This document shows positions 12,666-22,860 of a DNA stretch of 64,000 nt, one piece after another (the first letter of the stretch is position 1; the number at the start of each line of letters is the position of its first letter). The translations under genes were made by a program, and so were the position numbers. The DNA is from Achatina immaculata (lineage: Eukaryota > Mollusca > Gastropoda > Stylommatophora > Achatinidae): the NCBI GenBank assembly GCA_009760885.1, contig CM019701.1:15955475-16019474 (forward strand), read 5' to 3'. The notes beneath the pieces were generated by a model. The model did no database searches. It worked only from the letters and a program-made list of their open reading frames with translations, and was not told the origin of the DNA.

Positions 12666-13552
12666 GACAGTCTATCCCTTGTTCAGAAACTATCTCTTAT
12701 AACAAACAGCGAGATTTATACACCAGTAAACGTGACAGATTTGCAGGACATGTAAGATGATTGACAGACGAAAGCTTCACCACCAACAGTTTTAGAGTTC
12801 ATTGACTCAGATATTTCAAGCCCGGGTTCAAACCTCCCGAATGACACAGAATTCGTAGGTTTAGCAGAGGCACGCTGTTTACTGTCTTACATTACCTGCC
12901 AAATAGAAATGTAATTTAAAAATAGCTATGGTAAGCGAAACATTAATTATTAAACAATCTTCTCACTGAAAGATACAATCTTGATTACAATTACCAAAAG
13001 AAACATGTCCCACTAAAATGATTAACACTGCACTCCCAGATTTTAAATGTATTTTTTTTTATTCTTTGAAAATGTATCTATTACATACAATGTAGTTCAT
13101 TGTTTAAATACGTGTGCTATAGTACAGAATTACACATGACATCATGTGCATATATATATAAAAAATAACTTTTTAAAAAATATAGTTTCTATAATCGTAT
13201 CATTTTACTTGCAAACAACCAGCCATAATTGGTAATTTAAGTGTACTATCTCTGTTACTGAGCAAAGTTAGTTTGTAGATAATAAAGACATGTTTTTTTT
13301 TCTTAAACGGTAGAGAAAAGTGATTTAGGGAAGCGACCATTATTATTAATTATGTTTTTATATCTGTTATTTCTCCCCATGTCTGATATATCTGGGATTC
13401 CTACAGTCAGTATGTATTGCTTCTTAAATTCTCTCTTATACAGACTACATAGTAACATCTGCCAGGAAATATTTTGCAGATTCTTATCCAAAATTTAAAT
13501 TTATTTACTTGAATGTTGCAAAAAAAAAAAAAAAAACTCAACTAACAACACA

Positions 13553-14125
13553 GTAATTGCAACATGGAACATTAGGACACTAACAGAAATTGTAAAACTG
13601 GAAAACATCGAACAAGAAATGAAAAGAATGGAAATTAACATCCTTGGTTTATGTGAAATGAGATGGACTGGAGCAGGAAGCAGAGACCATAAAGACTTCA
13701 AAATATATTCCGGGGGAAACCAGCGTAGAAATGGAGTTGGAATAATATTAGATAAGAAGACAGCAAGAACCATGAAAGGTTTCTGGTGCATATCAGACAG
13801 AGTGTTAATGGTTAAATCACAGGGTCATCCAATAGATACAAATCTCATCCAAGCATACACAACAACTTCAGAAAGCTCTGATGATGAGATAAAAGAATTT
13901 TATAAACAACTTGGACATGGCAAGAAACAGTGCAAATCATGGGAAGTAGACTTTGTTCTGGGTGATTTAAACGCGAAAGTAGGGACTGAACAAGACAATG
14001 AAGCTACTGGCAAGTATGGACTAGGTATCAGAAATGCAAGAGGAGAGATGTTGATTGAGTGGGCAGGAAAGAATAAAATGATAATAGGAAATACTTGGTT
14101 TCAACAATACCAAAGGCGACTATGA
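13553..14125 (+). pseudogene. APE-type endonuclease of RTE element (family A)
   Basis: The frame open at 13619-14125 shows ILGLCEMRWTGAGS, the EMRW motif of AP-endonuclease-like nucleases with its metal-binding glutamate, and DFVLGDLNAKVG, the conserved GDxN motif. In non-LTR elements this domain nicks target DNA to prime reverse transcription. The expected start of the domain (ATWNIRTL) lies upstream of the ATG at 13619 in the same region, so 13619 is not the true start. The frame stops at 14125, before the final SDH-type motif, which should lie around 14240 (CNIDHIPV, where the conserved serine is not seen). Confidence 0.82.
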
Positions 14126-14428
14126 GCATGGAAAAGCCCAAATAATAACAAACGTAACCAGACAGATGACATTATAATTAACAGAAGATTCAGGAACTCA
14201 CTAATATCCGTGAAAACAAGACCAAGTGCAGACTGCAACATTGACCACATCCCAGTTGTAGGAAAAGTGAGAATCAGGATAAAGAAGTTATAGGTAGCAG
14301 CTAAAAACAAAGAACTAGATACAGACCTGTTACGGAAAGATAAGGCAATACAAGAACAATATAGGACCGTAGTACGTAATAGATATAATGCTATAGAAAA
14401 GATTGATACGAATGATGAACAATGGAAT

Positions 14429-15226
14429 ATGCTTAAAGACTCAATTGAACAAAAATCTATCGAGATCCTACCTCCAAATAAAAGACACGCTAAACAGGGG
14501 TGGATAACAGACGAAGCTTTGCAACTAATGGATCTGAGAAGAAGTCTTAAGGAATATAAAGATGAATATGACAAAATAAATAAAGAAATAAGACACAAAT
14601 GCAATAAAGCTAAAGAAGAGTAGCTAAATAAGAAATGTAATGAAACAGAGACACGCCATGATAGAAACGCAAGAAATATGTACAAACATATAAGGGAGTT
14701 AACAAAAATGGGCATATTGCAAGACTGGTTGCCTGAAGTCAAAGGAGGGGCATACAATAATAGGCAGAGATGAAATAATGGCACGATGGTGCGAATACAT
14801 TAGAGAACTCTATGAGGACATTAGAGGCGAAATAGATATTCGAAATAATAATGAAGGGCTTCCCAAATTAAAAGTAGAAGTGGAAGAAGCCATCAAACAT
14901 ATGAAGAACAACAAAGCACCAGGACCAGAAAAAATCACCAAGGAAGAATTGGAAGCATTAGGAGATCTTGCCATAGATATAATTAGTAGATTGCTAAATG
15001 ACATCTATAACAGTAACTACGTCCAATAAGACCTTTTGCAATCAGTTTTCATTGCCCTACCAAAGAAACAAGGTGCAGTTGAATATGAAGACCAACGAAC
15101 CATTAGTCTTATGATCCATGTTACCAAAATCCTGCTTCATATTGTCATGAGAAGAGTCAGGGGCAAAATGAAACCAGAAATCTCTGAAGAACAGTGTGGC
15201 GTCGTCGAAGGAAAAAGGCACAGGTA

Positions 15227-15273
<47 letters not shown>

Positions 15274-16048
15274 CATTGATAGAAGTATCAATAGACGTAA
15301 AGAAGGATCTATACTTATTCTTCATAGACTACTGTAAAGCATTTGGTAAATTGAGACACACAGATATTATAGGAATGCTGGAAGACATCAACATAGATGG
15401 CAAAGATCTGAAACTCATTAAAAACATATACTGGCAGCACTGAAGGTTGCGAACCAAATAGGAGCATTCTAAGACATAAAATTGAGAGTGAGACAAGGAT
15501 GTGTTCTATATTTTGACCTCTTTTCCTTGTACAGCGAAAACATAATGAGAAATATAAAGAGCTTGCCAAGAATATCAGTTGGCGGGTACAACCATAACAA
15601 CTTAAGATATGCAGATGACACAGTCCTGATTGCTAAGAGTGAACGGGAGCTGCATGCTCTTCTGGACATCGTGGTTCGTGAAAGTAAAAATAAAGGTCTC
15701 AGTCTGATCAAAAAGAAGACTGAAGTGAAAGTCATCTCAAAGAAAATAATACCACCAAAATGTAGCATTACCATCAATGGCACAGAACTGAAACAAGTTG
15801 ATAGATTCAAGTACTTACGAACGATTATAACAGCTGATGGGAAATGTCACAATGAAATAAAAAGCAGACCTGCTCAGGCCAAGTCAACATTCCAGAAAAT
15901 GAGAAAGATCTTGTGCAAGAGATCCATATCAGTGGAAACACGATTCCTAGTACTTAAATGTTACATCGAGCCAATTTTGTTTTATGGATGTGAAGCATGG
16001 TCTAACAATAAGAGAGTACAGAGAGAAATGGAGGCCACGGAAATGTGA
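14429..16048 (+). pseudogene. Reverse transcriptase of RTE element (family A), broken
   Basis: The fragments at 14429-14623, 14778-15029, 15036-15227 and 15482-16048 together cover the RT domain. Visible motifs are NNKAPGPEKIT (RT motif 0/1 region), FIALPKKQGA, RQGCVL and [12 protein letters not shown], the YADD active site at about 15600. A TA array at about 15230-15270 interrupts the domain between fingers and palm. Several stops and frameshifts separate the pieces. It would copy the element's RNA at the nicked target if intact. Confidence 0.82.
15230..15270. repeat. (TA)n microsatellite inside RT
   Basis: About 20 TA repeats within the reverse transcriptase coding region. The related element at 29930 has no such array, so this one arose after or with insertion. 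Confidence 0.95.
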
Positions 16049-16192
16049 TCCATAAGAAGGATGTTAAAGGTACCATGGACAGCTAAGAAAACCAACGAAG
16101 AAGTCTTAAGAGAGGCTGGAGTTAAAAGGCAAATTACAGCAACGATCAGACGCAGACAAGCGAGATTTTTATGACATTTTAGAAGAAGAAAA

Positions 16193-16411
16193 TTGGAACA
16201 CACTGTGACAGCTGGAAAAATTGAGGGAAGAAGAGACAGAGGAAGACAGAGAGAGAAGTTACTGGATGGGCTGTCAGTGTGGCTAGGAAGAAAGTCACCG
16301 GCGGATCTCATAATCAAGTCTAAAGACAGGGAACTGGGGAGAGAAATGATCGCCTACGTCACGCAGCATGGCTCTTTATCGCAGAACAGCTGTTGCATGA
16401 TGAATCTATAG
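16193..16411 (+). pseudogene. C-terminal tail of RTE element (family A)
   Basis: This contains GKIEGRRDRGRQREKLLDG, the basic motif near the end of RTE/BovB-like proteins, then KDRELGREMI. It matches the C-terminus at 30900-31069 ([19 protein letters not shown]). Its frame differs from the RT part, with a frame break near 16050-16170. Confidence 0.75.
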
Positions 16412-16764
16412 TATAGTTTTTAATCACTATTAAATTTTACAATCACAAATATTCTCTTAGGACGGATATATCAAATCTGTTATCATTTAACTACAAAAGT
16501 ATACACTGAATCTGAGACTAATGGAGTTTATTATTGGAAGAGAAAAGAAAAATAGTGTCAGTCCGTAATTTCATGAATATCACAATACAGGTGTACGTTT
16601 TATAACAAGAAATACGTATCTAATTTCTAAATCCTATTCATAAATTTATTTTCTATTAAAACGTATCATCAGGTAATATTTAAATGTATTTTATCGTTAA
16701 AATGTTTTCTGATTATTGCAAGAACACACTTCTTGATTTCGATATATCTATACTTTTCCAAAAA

Positions 16765-17072
16765 ATAAATAAATAAACGCAACACTAATGTAATCGATAG
16801 AGGAGAAAAATAAGTGGTAGAAAGGGGTGGGGGGAAGGCAATAGAAACATGATAGCCGCTATAGAAGAAGGTGTCGGGGGTGGGGGGGGGAAGCGGAGAG
16901 ATAATGAATGAAGAACATAAACACCTGCAGGGAGAAAATGTGAAACTGGTGAATAGGACAAGACACTATAAACACCAATATGTTGGCAGAGAAGAAAAGA
17001 GGGTGGCGGTAGGGAGGGGGGGCTAGGAGAAAGAAAGTAGAGTTAAAAAGGGGGAGTGGAAAACTAAAAAAG
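16765..17072. other. G/A-rich stretch at the start of a composite insertion
   Basis: Purine-rich DNA with G runs, just past the point where copy 2 stops matching its sisters. It may be the 3' untranslated part of the Penelope-like remnant that follows, since that is read on the minus strand. Confidence 0.35.
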
Positions 17073-17564
17073 TTACAGAAAGCTGAAGACATTGTTAATT
17101 CCAGCTGGGTGGAGACAGCCAGTCTGGAAAATAAGACGCAGTTCTAGGATCCTCCGAGATCGTACATCAGCAGAACAAGAGCGGATTGCACTAACAGAAA
17201 TTTCCTGTTTTCCCCTGTGGTTGCTAAGGCAAAAAATATTTAGCCACAGTGTCCAGGCTCTCTTATAAATATCATTAAGATGCTGGCGAAACCGATCTCC
17301 TAAGCGTAAGCAAGTCTCTCCTATGTACTTCAAACCGCAACGTTTGCACATAATAGCATAAATAACATTGCGTGAAGTACAAATGAAGCCCTCCTGAACT
17401 GATAATGTGGACTTAGGAAAGGAGATCTGGTTAGCCTCGACAACAAACGGAGAAGTGTTGCATCTATGGCGTCCGCAACGTTTTGTTTTTTTTATATTTA
17501 AACCAGTTCTGCTGCAGTCGCCATCCCTTTTATCTGTCACTAATGTTGTCGTAACGGACACCAA
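17073..17564 (-). pseudogene. Penelope-like element C-terminal GIY-YIG endonuclease, fragment
   Basis: The minus-strand frame has NVIYAIMCKRCGLKYIGET followed by LRLGDRFRQHLNDI. This is the GIY-YIG nuclease pattern (here VIY and YIG, spaced by a CxxC pair) with the catalytic arginine, as found at the C-terminus of Penelope-like elements. The preceding 40 residues (CGRHRCNTSPFVVEANQISF) fit the linker after their reverse transcriptase. No RT domain is seen upstream, at higher coordinates, so the element is 5'-truncated or cut by the adjoining Tc1 remnant. The frame itself stays open to a stop after NNVFSFL. Confidence 0.78.
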
Positions 17565-17599
17565 ATTTCAAACTTGTATCAAAATTTGATTTTATAGAA

Positions 17600-18830
17600 T
17601 TAATGTTTCAATGATTGCATGCAGAAACTTTAAGCTTTTAACAATGAAATGATGTTCAATAAGTTTAGTTTGGACTTTTATTCTTTGCGACTGAGGCTTC
17701 CGTTTCAGTAAGATGTATGACCTCCTCTGGCCTGTATCAGAGACCATCACCATGACATGTATCCAATTAGCCATAATCTGTTGGATCTGTTGATGTGGAA
17801 TGGATGCCCACTCTTCCCGTAGTGCAAGAGACAACTGTCGGAGATTGACGGATGTCTGTTGAGTTCACCCTTTAAGTGTTCTTTTGGGTTCATGTCTGAT
17901 GACATAGATGGCCACGGAATGGTCTGGACGTTGATGTCAGCGAGGAACTGGATGGTGAATTGTGTCACATGAGGTATAGCGTTATCCTGCTGAAAATCGA
18001 CCCTGGTGCAGCCAGAAGAGGAAATACGTGAGTACGAAGAATTTCAGTGACGTATCTTTAGTCATTCAGGCGTCCTTCAATCTGCACCAGGTTACTTCTT
18101 CCCATGAAGTTGATCGTCCTCCACACCAGTACACCTCCACCACAATGTGGAGGATACTCATCCACGCAGTTCTGGGCGTAGCGTTCATGGACTCTGCGGT
18201 AAACTCTATCGTGTCGCTGGAGCAGAAAGAATGATTCATCACTAAACCAAAACCCTTCTCCAATCATTCGCAACGGTTCATTGACGATGCTGGTTGGCCA
18301 ACTGCTGTCGGTTCTGGCGATGCCGGTCCGTAAGAGCAGGACCTCTGTAGGGTCTTCTAGCCCAAAGACCAGCGTCGTGTAGCCGGGTCCTGACCGTTTG
18401 ATCTGAAATTCGACGAGCTGCTGTCATTTACTGGACTATTGATGACGCAGATGCAAATCGATTCCTGAGGTGACGCAGCCATATGAAGCTGTCTTCGGTA
18501 GGAGTTGTGCCTATGGGTCTTCCACTGCGCGGCCGGTCTGCAACTGAGCCAGTTTCTTGAAATCGTCTCCAAAGGCGACTAATGATGCTTCTAACCACAT
18601 TAAATTGTCTGGCCACTACACTTTGTGACTGTCCAGTCTGTAAACGTCCAGTGATGATGAGTCGTTGTTCTGTAGTGAGATGAGCCATACTTGGGCATTG
18701 AATTTTCAAATGAATTGATTCGAGGAGAGTCAATCTTTTATAGGCATTCAATAACATGGTCAGTGAGATTTTGTGTTCAGTAAGTTTCACGGGATTCTCG
18801 TGAACCTGTCATGAGTTGTTGTCAAAAATG
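17600..18830 (-). mobile_element. Tc1/mariner-family DNA transposon remnant
   Basis: About 1.2 kb on the minus strand with a broken transposase, next to the GIY-YIG fragment within the same foreign block of copy 2. I could not find convincing terminal inverted repeats or a TA target duplication by eye, so the ends are approximate. Confidence 0.7.
17747..18790 (-). pseudogene. Tc1-like transposase, broken
   Basis: Three frames give the transposase in order. The N-terminal part (18428-18790) has LTTEQRLIITGRLQTGQSQS and RPRSGRPIGTT: the paired-like helix-turn-helix followed by the GRPR-type hook that binds the terminal repeats. The middle part (18058-18273) has FWFSDESFFLL with the first catalytic D. 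The last part (17747-17968) has PWPSMSSDMNPKEHLKGEL, matching the usual DxNPIEHLWxEL with the third acidic residue. Likely start: the M of MAHLTTEQRL near 18685. Frameshifts between the three parts abolish activity. Confidence 0.8.
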
Positions 18831-19944
18831 ATGTTTTGACTAATGTCACTTTTCTGTGTTCATGAATCATCTGCTGAGTACAGTTCAGGTCAGCACGTGA
18901 AGTTGATGTCCAAGTGAACGTTTCAGGCAATTTGCCCTTGTCTGATCAGCAAACTTCAGTTTAAATAGCAACATTGTATTTGTTGTGTTTCTTTTTTTTA
19001 CAGTATATTTTCCTACAATTCTAGCTGTTATGTGATGAAATAGACATTAGTTTAGTTGTGCGATTCTCTAACGTTTTTGTATAGAAGAAGGAGAAAACAT
19101 TTACATACATTTTCAGAAAATATGAACATTTTAAAATAGGTTTTATGTTGCAACCTGTACATGAAAATGATTACCAGAGACGAGAATTAGAACTGGATTT
19201 GCTGATTTCCCTTTTATTTCTCAACCATTTTATTTCTCAATGGTTCCAGTTGCCAGTATGTATTGTTCTGTTTGTTTCTATTACCTTAAAATGAACGCAT
19301 CTCTGTTATTTATTGGTGCACCTTTTCTTCTCTGTAAATTTTAAACCTCGTGATCGAATGTTCCTTTCATATATTTGAATTTTGCAGATAAAATGTTGAA
19401 ACATCTCACGTAAAACAGAAAGTCAAAGCTACAAATGCCAGGCAGCTGCATTTAACTATATAATTTATTTGTAAAATTTGTACAACAAGGAGGTAGTAGA
19501 TATCTGCTGGGGACAGCAGCTGTTATCACTGAATGGCACTGTGCTATGATGTTTAATATAAAAATCATGACAACGAACACTTTTTTATACTAAAAAATAA
19601 ACATGGAACGCTATGTTATTATCGACCAACAAAATAACGAATTCTCGATTGTGGACAAACTGCTTTTGTTTTGTTTTGTTTTTTTTTTGTTTTTTTAAAT
19701 TTTCTATTAACATTTTCAAAAGCAATATTTCAAACTGTACGTGAAATATTTAGATTGAAATAGTTTAAAACTTAGTGTAAAAATGTGGTGAATCAAGATA
19801 ATGAAAACAAGTGTGAAACATGCCTAGCATCATTACAACATTCCCGAGAGGTCCATGTTTCTCCCATCTATAATTATATACACACAAAATAGATTTTTCA
19901 TTCATACACAAACTAGTGTATTTTCAGTTTGAAATCATGATCAC

Positions 19945-20067
19945 TATCTGCAAAAGGATGCATCAGCAGCAGGCCATCTTGCTCACAACCGAGAGGCCTA
20001 CAGGAGAGCTGTTAGGGAGGCTAAGTTCCGCAAGGGACATGCAAACGACTGACTGACTGACTGAATC
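19945..20067 (+). mobile_element. Very short RTE 3' end insertion with 12-bp target duplication (family C)
   Basis: About 120 bp of the family C 3' end (coding HNREAYRRAVREAKFRKGHAN) with an (ACTG)n tail, flanked by identical 12-bp copies of aatcatgatcac at 19933-19944 and 20068-20079. It is a clean, extremely 5'-truncated target-primed insertion. Confidence 0.88.
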
Positions 20068-20107
20068 AATCATGATCACAATTTAAATTCCCCTCTCACT
20101 CTTCTTT

Positions 20108-20109
20108 AA

Positions 20110-20142
<33 letters not shown>
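20108..20142. repeat. (CA)n microsatellite
   Basis: About 15 CA repeats at a place in the unit where sister copies also have short CA runs. Confidence 0.93.
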
Positions 20143-20144
<2 letters not shown>

Positions 20145-20751
20145 CACACGCACACAAACACAGATTACAATTCCTTCAGTTTGTATTCATATCAAGTCAA
20201 GTCAGAAAATTCAATATTTGAAAACAAATTTTTACAAAAAATGTATGCACTTTCATGAATAAATAAAACCGTTCCTACGTGTGTTTTATATATTCTAATA
20301 TTTTGTTATCATACCTTTATTGTGTGGTTTTCTGTATATCTGGTTTTATATAGTCAGTCTAAAAAAAGAAGTCGTGTTACATACAAACCAGAGTTGCTTA
20401 AGTTTGCTAGCACAGATATAAACGAAAATCAGCGTCTATCCTTTGTATAATTCATACAGAAGGTCATGTCTGAGTTCATCCCATCTATAATCATACACAC
20501 ACAGACACTCAAACACATAATGTAGATTTCATCCAGTTATATAATCACACACATTCATGTACACACACTAAACAGAAACACATACACACAGATCATGATT
20601 GTTTCTACTTATTGTCATACAGTACCCAGACAAATGCAAAGACTTACAAAATATTTCTTTACAAAAGTCCCATGAGAAGCAAGCACAGTTTTAGAGAATA
20701 TGTGTCCAGTATCATTATGTTTTGTGTCTTGACTATTTCAATTGAACTATG

Positions 20752-21365
20752 TGTAACAAGTGAGAAGGGAGTGGAGCTTAGTATGAAGGATTGTGGAAGA
20801 GGAGAATGTTAGGTGTAGCTGAATAACGAGTTCAAACCATAATGTTCCAGCGTCCCATATTCCTGAATATAGCCGTTCATGTGTAGGAGTGTAGGAGTTC
20901 AGAACCTTCTCATAGCGTCACATTAAAACCCCTCTATCTCAACTATAATGACCTATTTCACCTTCTCCCGGCTAGCTTACAATTATATCACTCTCTCTCC
21001 CCTCCACGATTCCCCACCCACCACCCTCAGTTACGACCCACATATAAGAAATAACAAATCTCCATTTAAATACTATCTACACTCCACTATGCGCATTCCT
21101 GACACACAGCGTCGGACAAGCCACAGCTTCTTACAAGTTACAGCTAAGTGCTCTATTCATTTTATTTCATTTTTTAACACAGCATCCACGTGAATTTATA
21201 CTTTATCTCCTCTCTCTATTTCTTTGTCCTGTGTATTTTGTATGATGAAGGCTCACGCCGAAACTTCACAACTGAGTACTCGTTAAGTAATAAAGCTATT
21301 CCCACCTTTTCCCTAGTTTATACATTCAGCTATAGCAAGCCCGACTTCACAACTACAGCGTTTAA
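20752..21365 (+). mobile_element. Possible Penelope-like terminal fragment
   Basis: This replaces the middle of the unit in copy 2. Near its right side lies 'gatgaaggctcacgccgaaac', the arrangement TGATGA, short stem, GAAAC found in hammerhead-like motifs of Penelope-like terminal repeats. The rest has no recognised coding domain. The alternative is unrelated unique DNA with a chance motif. Confidence 0.3.
21243..21281 (+). ncRNA. Degenerate hammerhead-ribozyme-like motif
   Basis: TGATGA is followed by a GGC/GCC stem with a TCAC loop, then GAAAC and a GTA about 12 bases later. The base before TGATGA is A where hammerheads have C, and there is an extra A before stem II. A strong stem I is not evident. 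If real, it is a decayed copy. Confidence 0.25.
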
Positions 21366-21681
21366 TTCTCTCAAGTCATGAACAAGTTGTAGGTTTAATA
21401 GATATTTTATTTACCTTCATACAATGACAGGCAAACTGAAATTTAGACTCACAGCCACGTCCGTTTCTTTTCCAAGAACATAAATATCATGACGTAATTC
21501 TGTTTCAAAATCACCGAGTGAAAAATGTACGGAGACGAGATTTATCCTTTATCTTATTTTCTTTTTTTTTCATCCACACACTTTATACATCTGGCATCGC
21601 TACAGGCCGTACGTATTGCTTTTTAAATTCTCTCTTAATTTCACTACGTATAAATAAAATGCATATCATAACAGTTATTAT

Positions 21682-21725
21682 CTTATATCTTATATCCTTC
21701 CCTTGCCGTTAAACGTCACATAGGA
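21682..21725 (-). mobile_element. Tiny RTE 3' end (family B)
   Basis: Only about 44 bp remain: the ATAAG-type tail and the stretch around 'ccgttaaacgtcacatag' shared with 4290, 29010 and 42310. Its right edge joins unit sequence at 'gagatcaatacatcag'. Confidence 0.65.
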
Positions 21726-21739
21726 GAGATCAATACATC

Positions 21740-21919
21740 AGTTAACAGGACATGTAAGATGGTGGGTAGACTTCACAGACTTGGATGACATGTAAGATGA
21801 TGGGTAGACGTGACTGACTTTCAGGACATGTAAGATGACGGTTAGATGTCACAGACTTGGAGGACATGTAAGATGATGGGTAGATATGACTGACTTTCAG
21901 GACATGTAAGATGATGGGT
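21740..21919 (+). repeat. 38-bp minisatellite, left part
   Basis: About five copies of a 38-bp unit with 'gacatgtaagatgatgggt'. It is the same array as at 25052-25940, split by the family D insertion. Confidence 0.93.
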
Positions 21920-22119
21920 CCCCCGTGTGGTACCCGGGATCTGCAAAGAATAGGACCACTGTACCCTACCATGCATGATCGTAAAAGGCGACTAAGGAGG
22001 GTTCAGCATAGGGCCAGCAACCCTATCTGGTAAACAACTATCAGACTGCTACAGAAACAGAAGCAAGGGAAAAAGCAAATGCAGGTGGAAGAAGAAATGC
22101 GTATCAGGAAACTGAGCCC

Positions 22120-22860
22120 ATGAAGGTTGTGGATGAAAGCCAGCCACTGGAAGTCCCCAGCCCGACTGCAGACCTCCTGGAACCTAAACAAAAGATGCAA
22201 ATAGGCAGCTGGAATGTAAGAACACTAAACCAGACTGGAAAACTAGCACAAACCATCAAGGAAATGCACAGATACAAACTAGACATACTAGGAATACAAG
22301 AAGCAAGATGGACAGGACAAGGCAGAATGTAGCATTGATTATAACAAAAGAAGCATCAAGAGCATTGCTGAAATGGACCCCAATAAATGAGAGATTATTA
22401 TATGCACGGTTCAACTCAAGATTCACGAAGCTGTCTATTATAGTTTGTTATGCACCAACAGAAGCAGCTGAAGAGAAATTAAAAGAAGATTTTTACAACA
22501 GCCTCCAAGCCACAGTAGAAACAATACCCAAGCATGATATGCTACTCATCTTGGGCGACTTCAATGCAAAAGTAGGTGAAGGAAATGAAGATAGAAGAAG
22601 AATCATGGGAAGAGAAGGAATCGGAGAAATAAATGAAAATGGAAAAAGACTGTGCAGTTTCTGTGAAGAAAACATGATGACCATCGGAGGGACAATTTTC
22701 CAACACAAAAACATCCATAAGGTGACTTGGAGGACACCAGATAAAACCACAGAAAACCAAGTCGATCACATACTAATAAACAACAAGTGGAAACGGTCAC
22801 TACAAGATGTGCGAGCAAGGAAAGGAGCAGATATAGGAAGTGATCACAACCTTCTGGTAG
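22120..22860 (+). pseudogene. APE-type endonuclease of family D element
   Basis: It starts in the frame at 22120-22332 with SWNVRTLNQTGKLAQ and DILGIQEARWTG (the catalytic glutamate in QEARW), then continues after a frameshift near 22315 in the frame from 22308. There it shows LILGDFNAKVGEG (GDFN), GGTIFQHKNIHKVTW, NQVDHILIN and GSDHNLLV, the SDH motif with the catalytic aspartate and histidine. All five motif blocks are present in order. The single frameshift is the only break in this domain. The ATG at 22120 is an acceptable start; the codons before it also stay open for some distance. Confidence 0.88.

Larger units (their letters stand above)
13521..16405 (+). mobile_element. RTE-type non-LTR retrotransposon, decayed (family A)
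   Basis: A 2.9-kb plus-strand element with endonuclease then reverse transcriptase, inserted in the macrorepeat anchor: the left flank ends in 'gaatgttgca' and the right flank resumes with 'atctatagtatag'. The right end is an ATGATGA tail, like the (ATG)n tail of the related element ending at 31079. An A run opens the left end, and some target bases seem lost. A TA microsatellite at about 15230-15270 and several stops and frameshifts make it inactive. The closest relative in this window is the element at 29144-31079. Confidence 0.85.

Noticed and set aside
13520..13536. Poly-A run as the 3' end of a minus-strand retrotransposon
   Set aside because: The adjoining coding region runs on the plus strand from here, and its own 3' tail is at 16399-16405.
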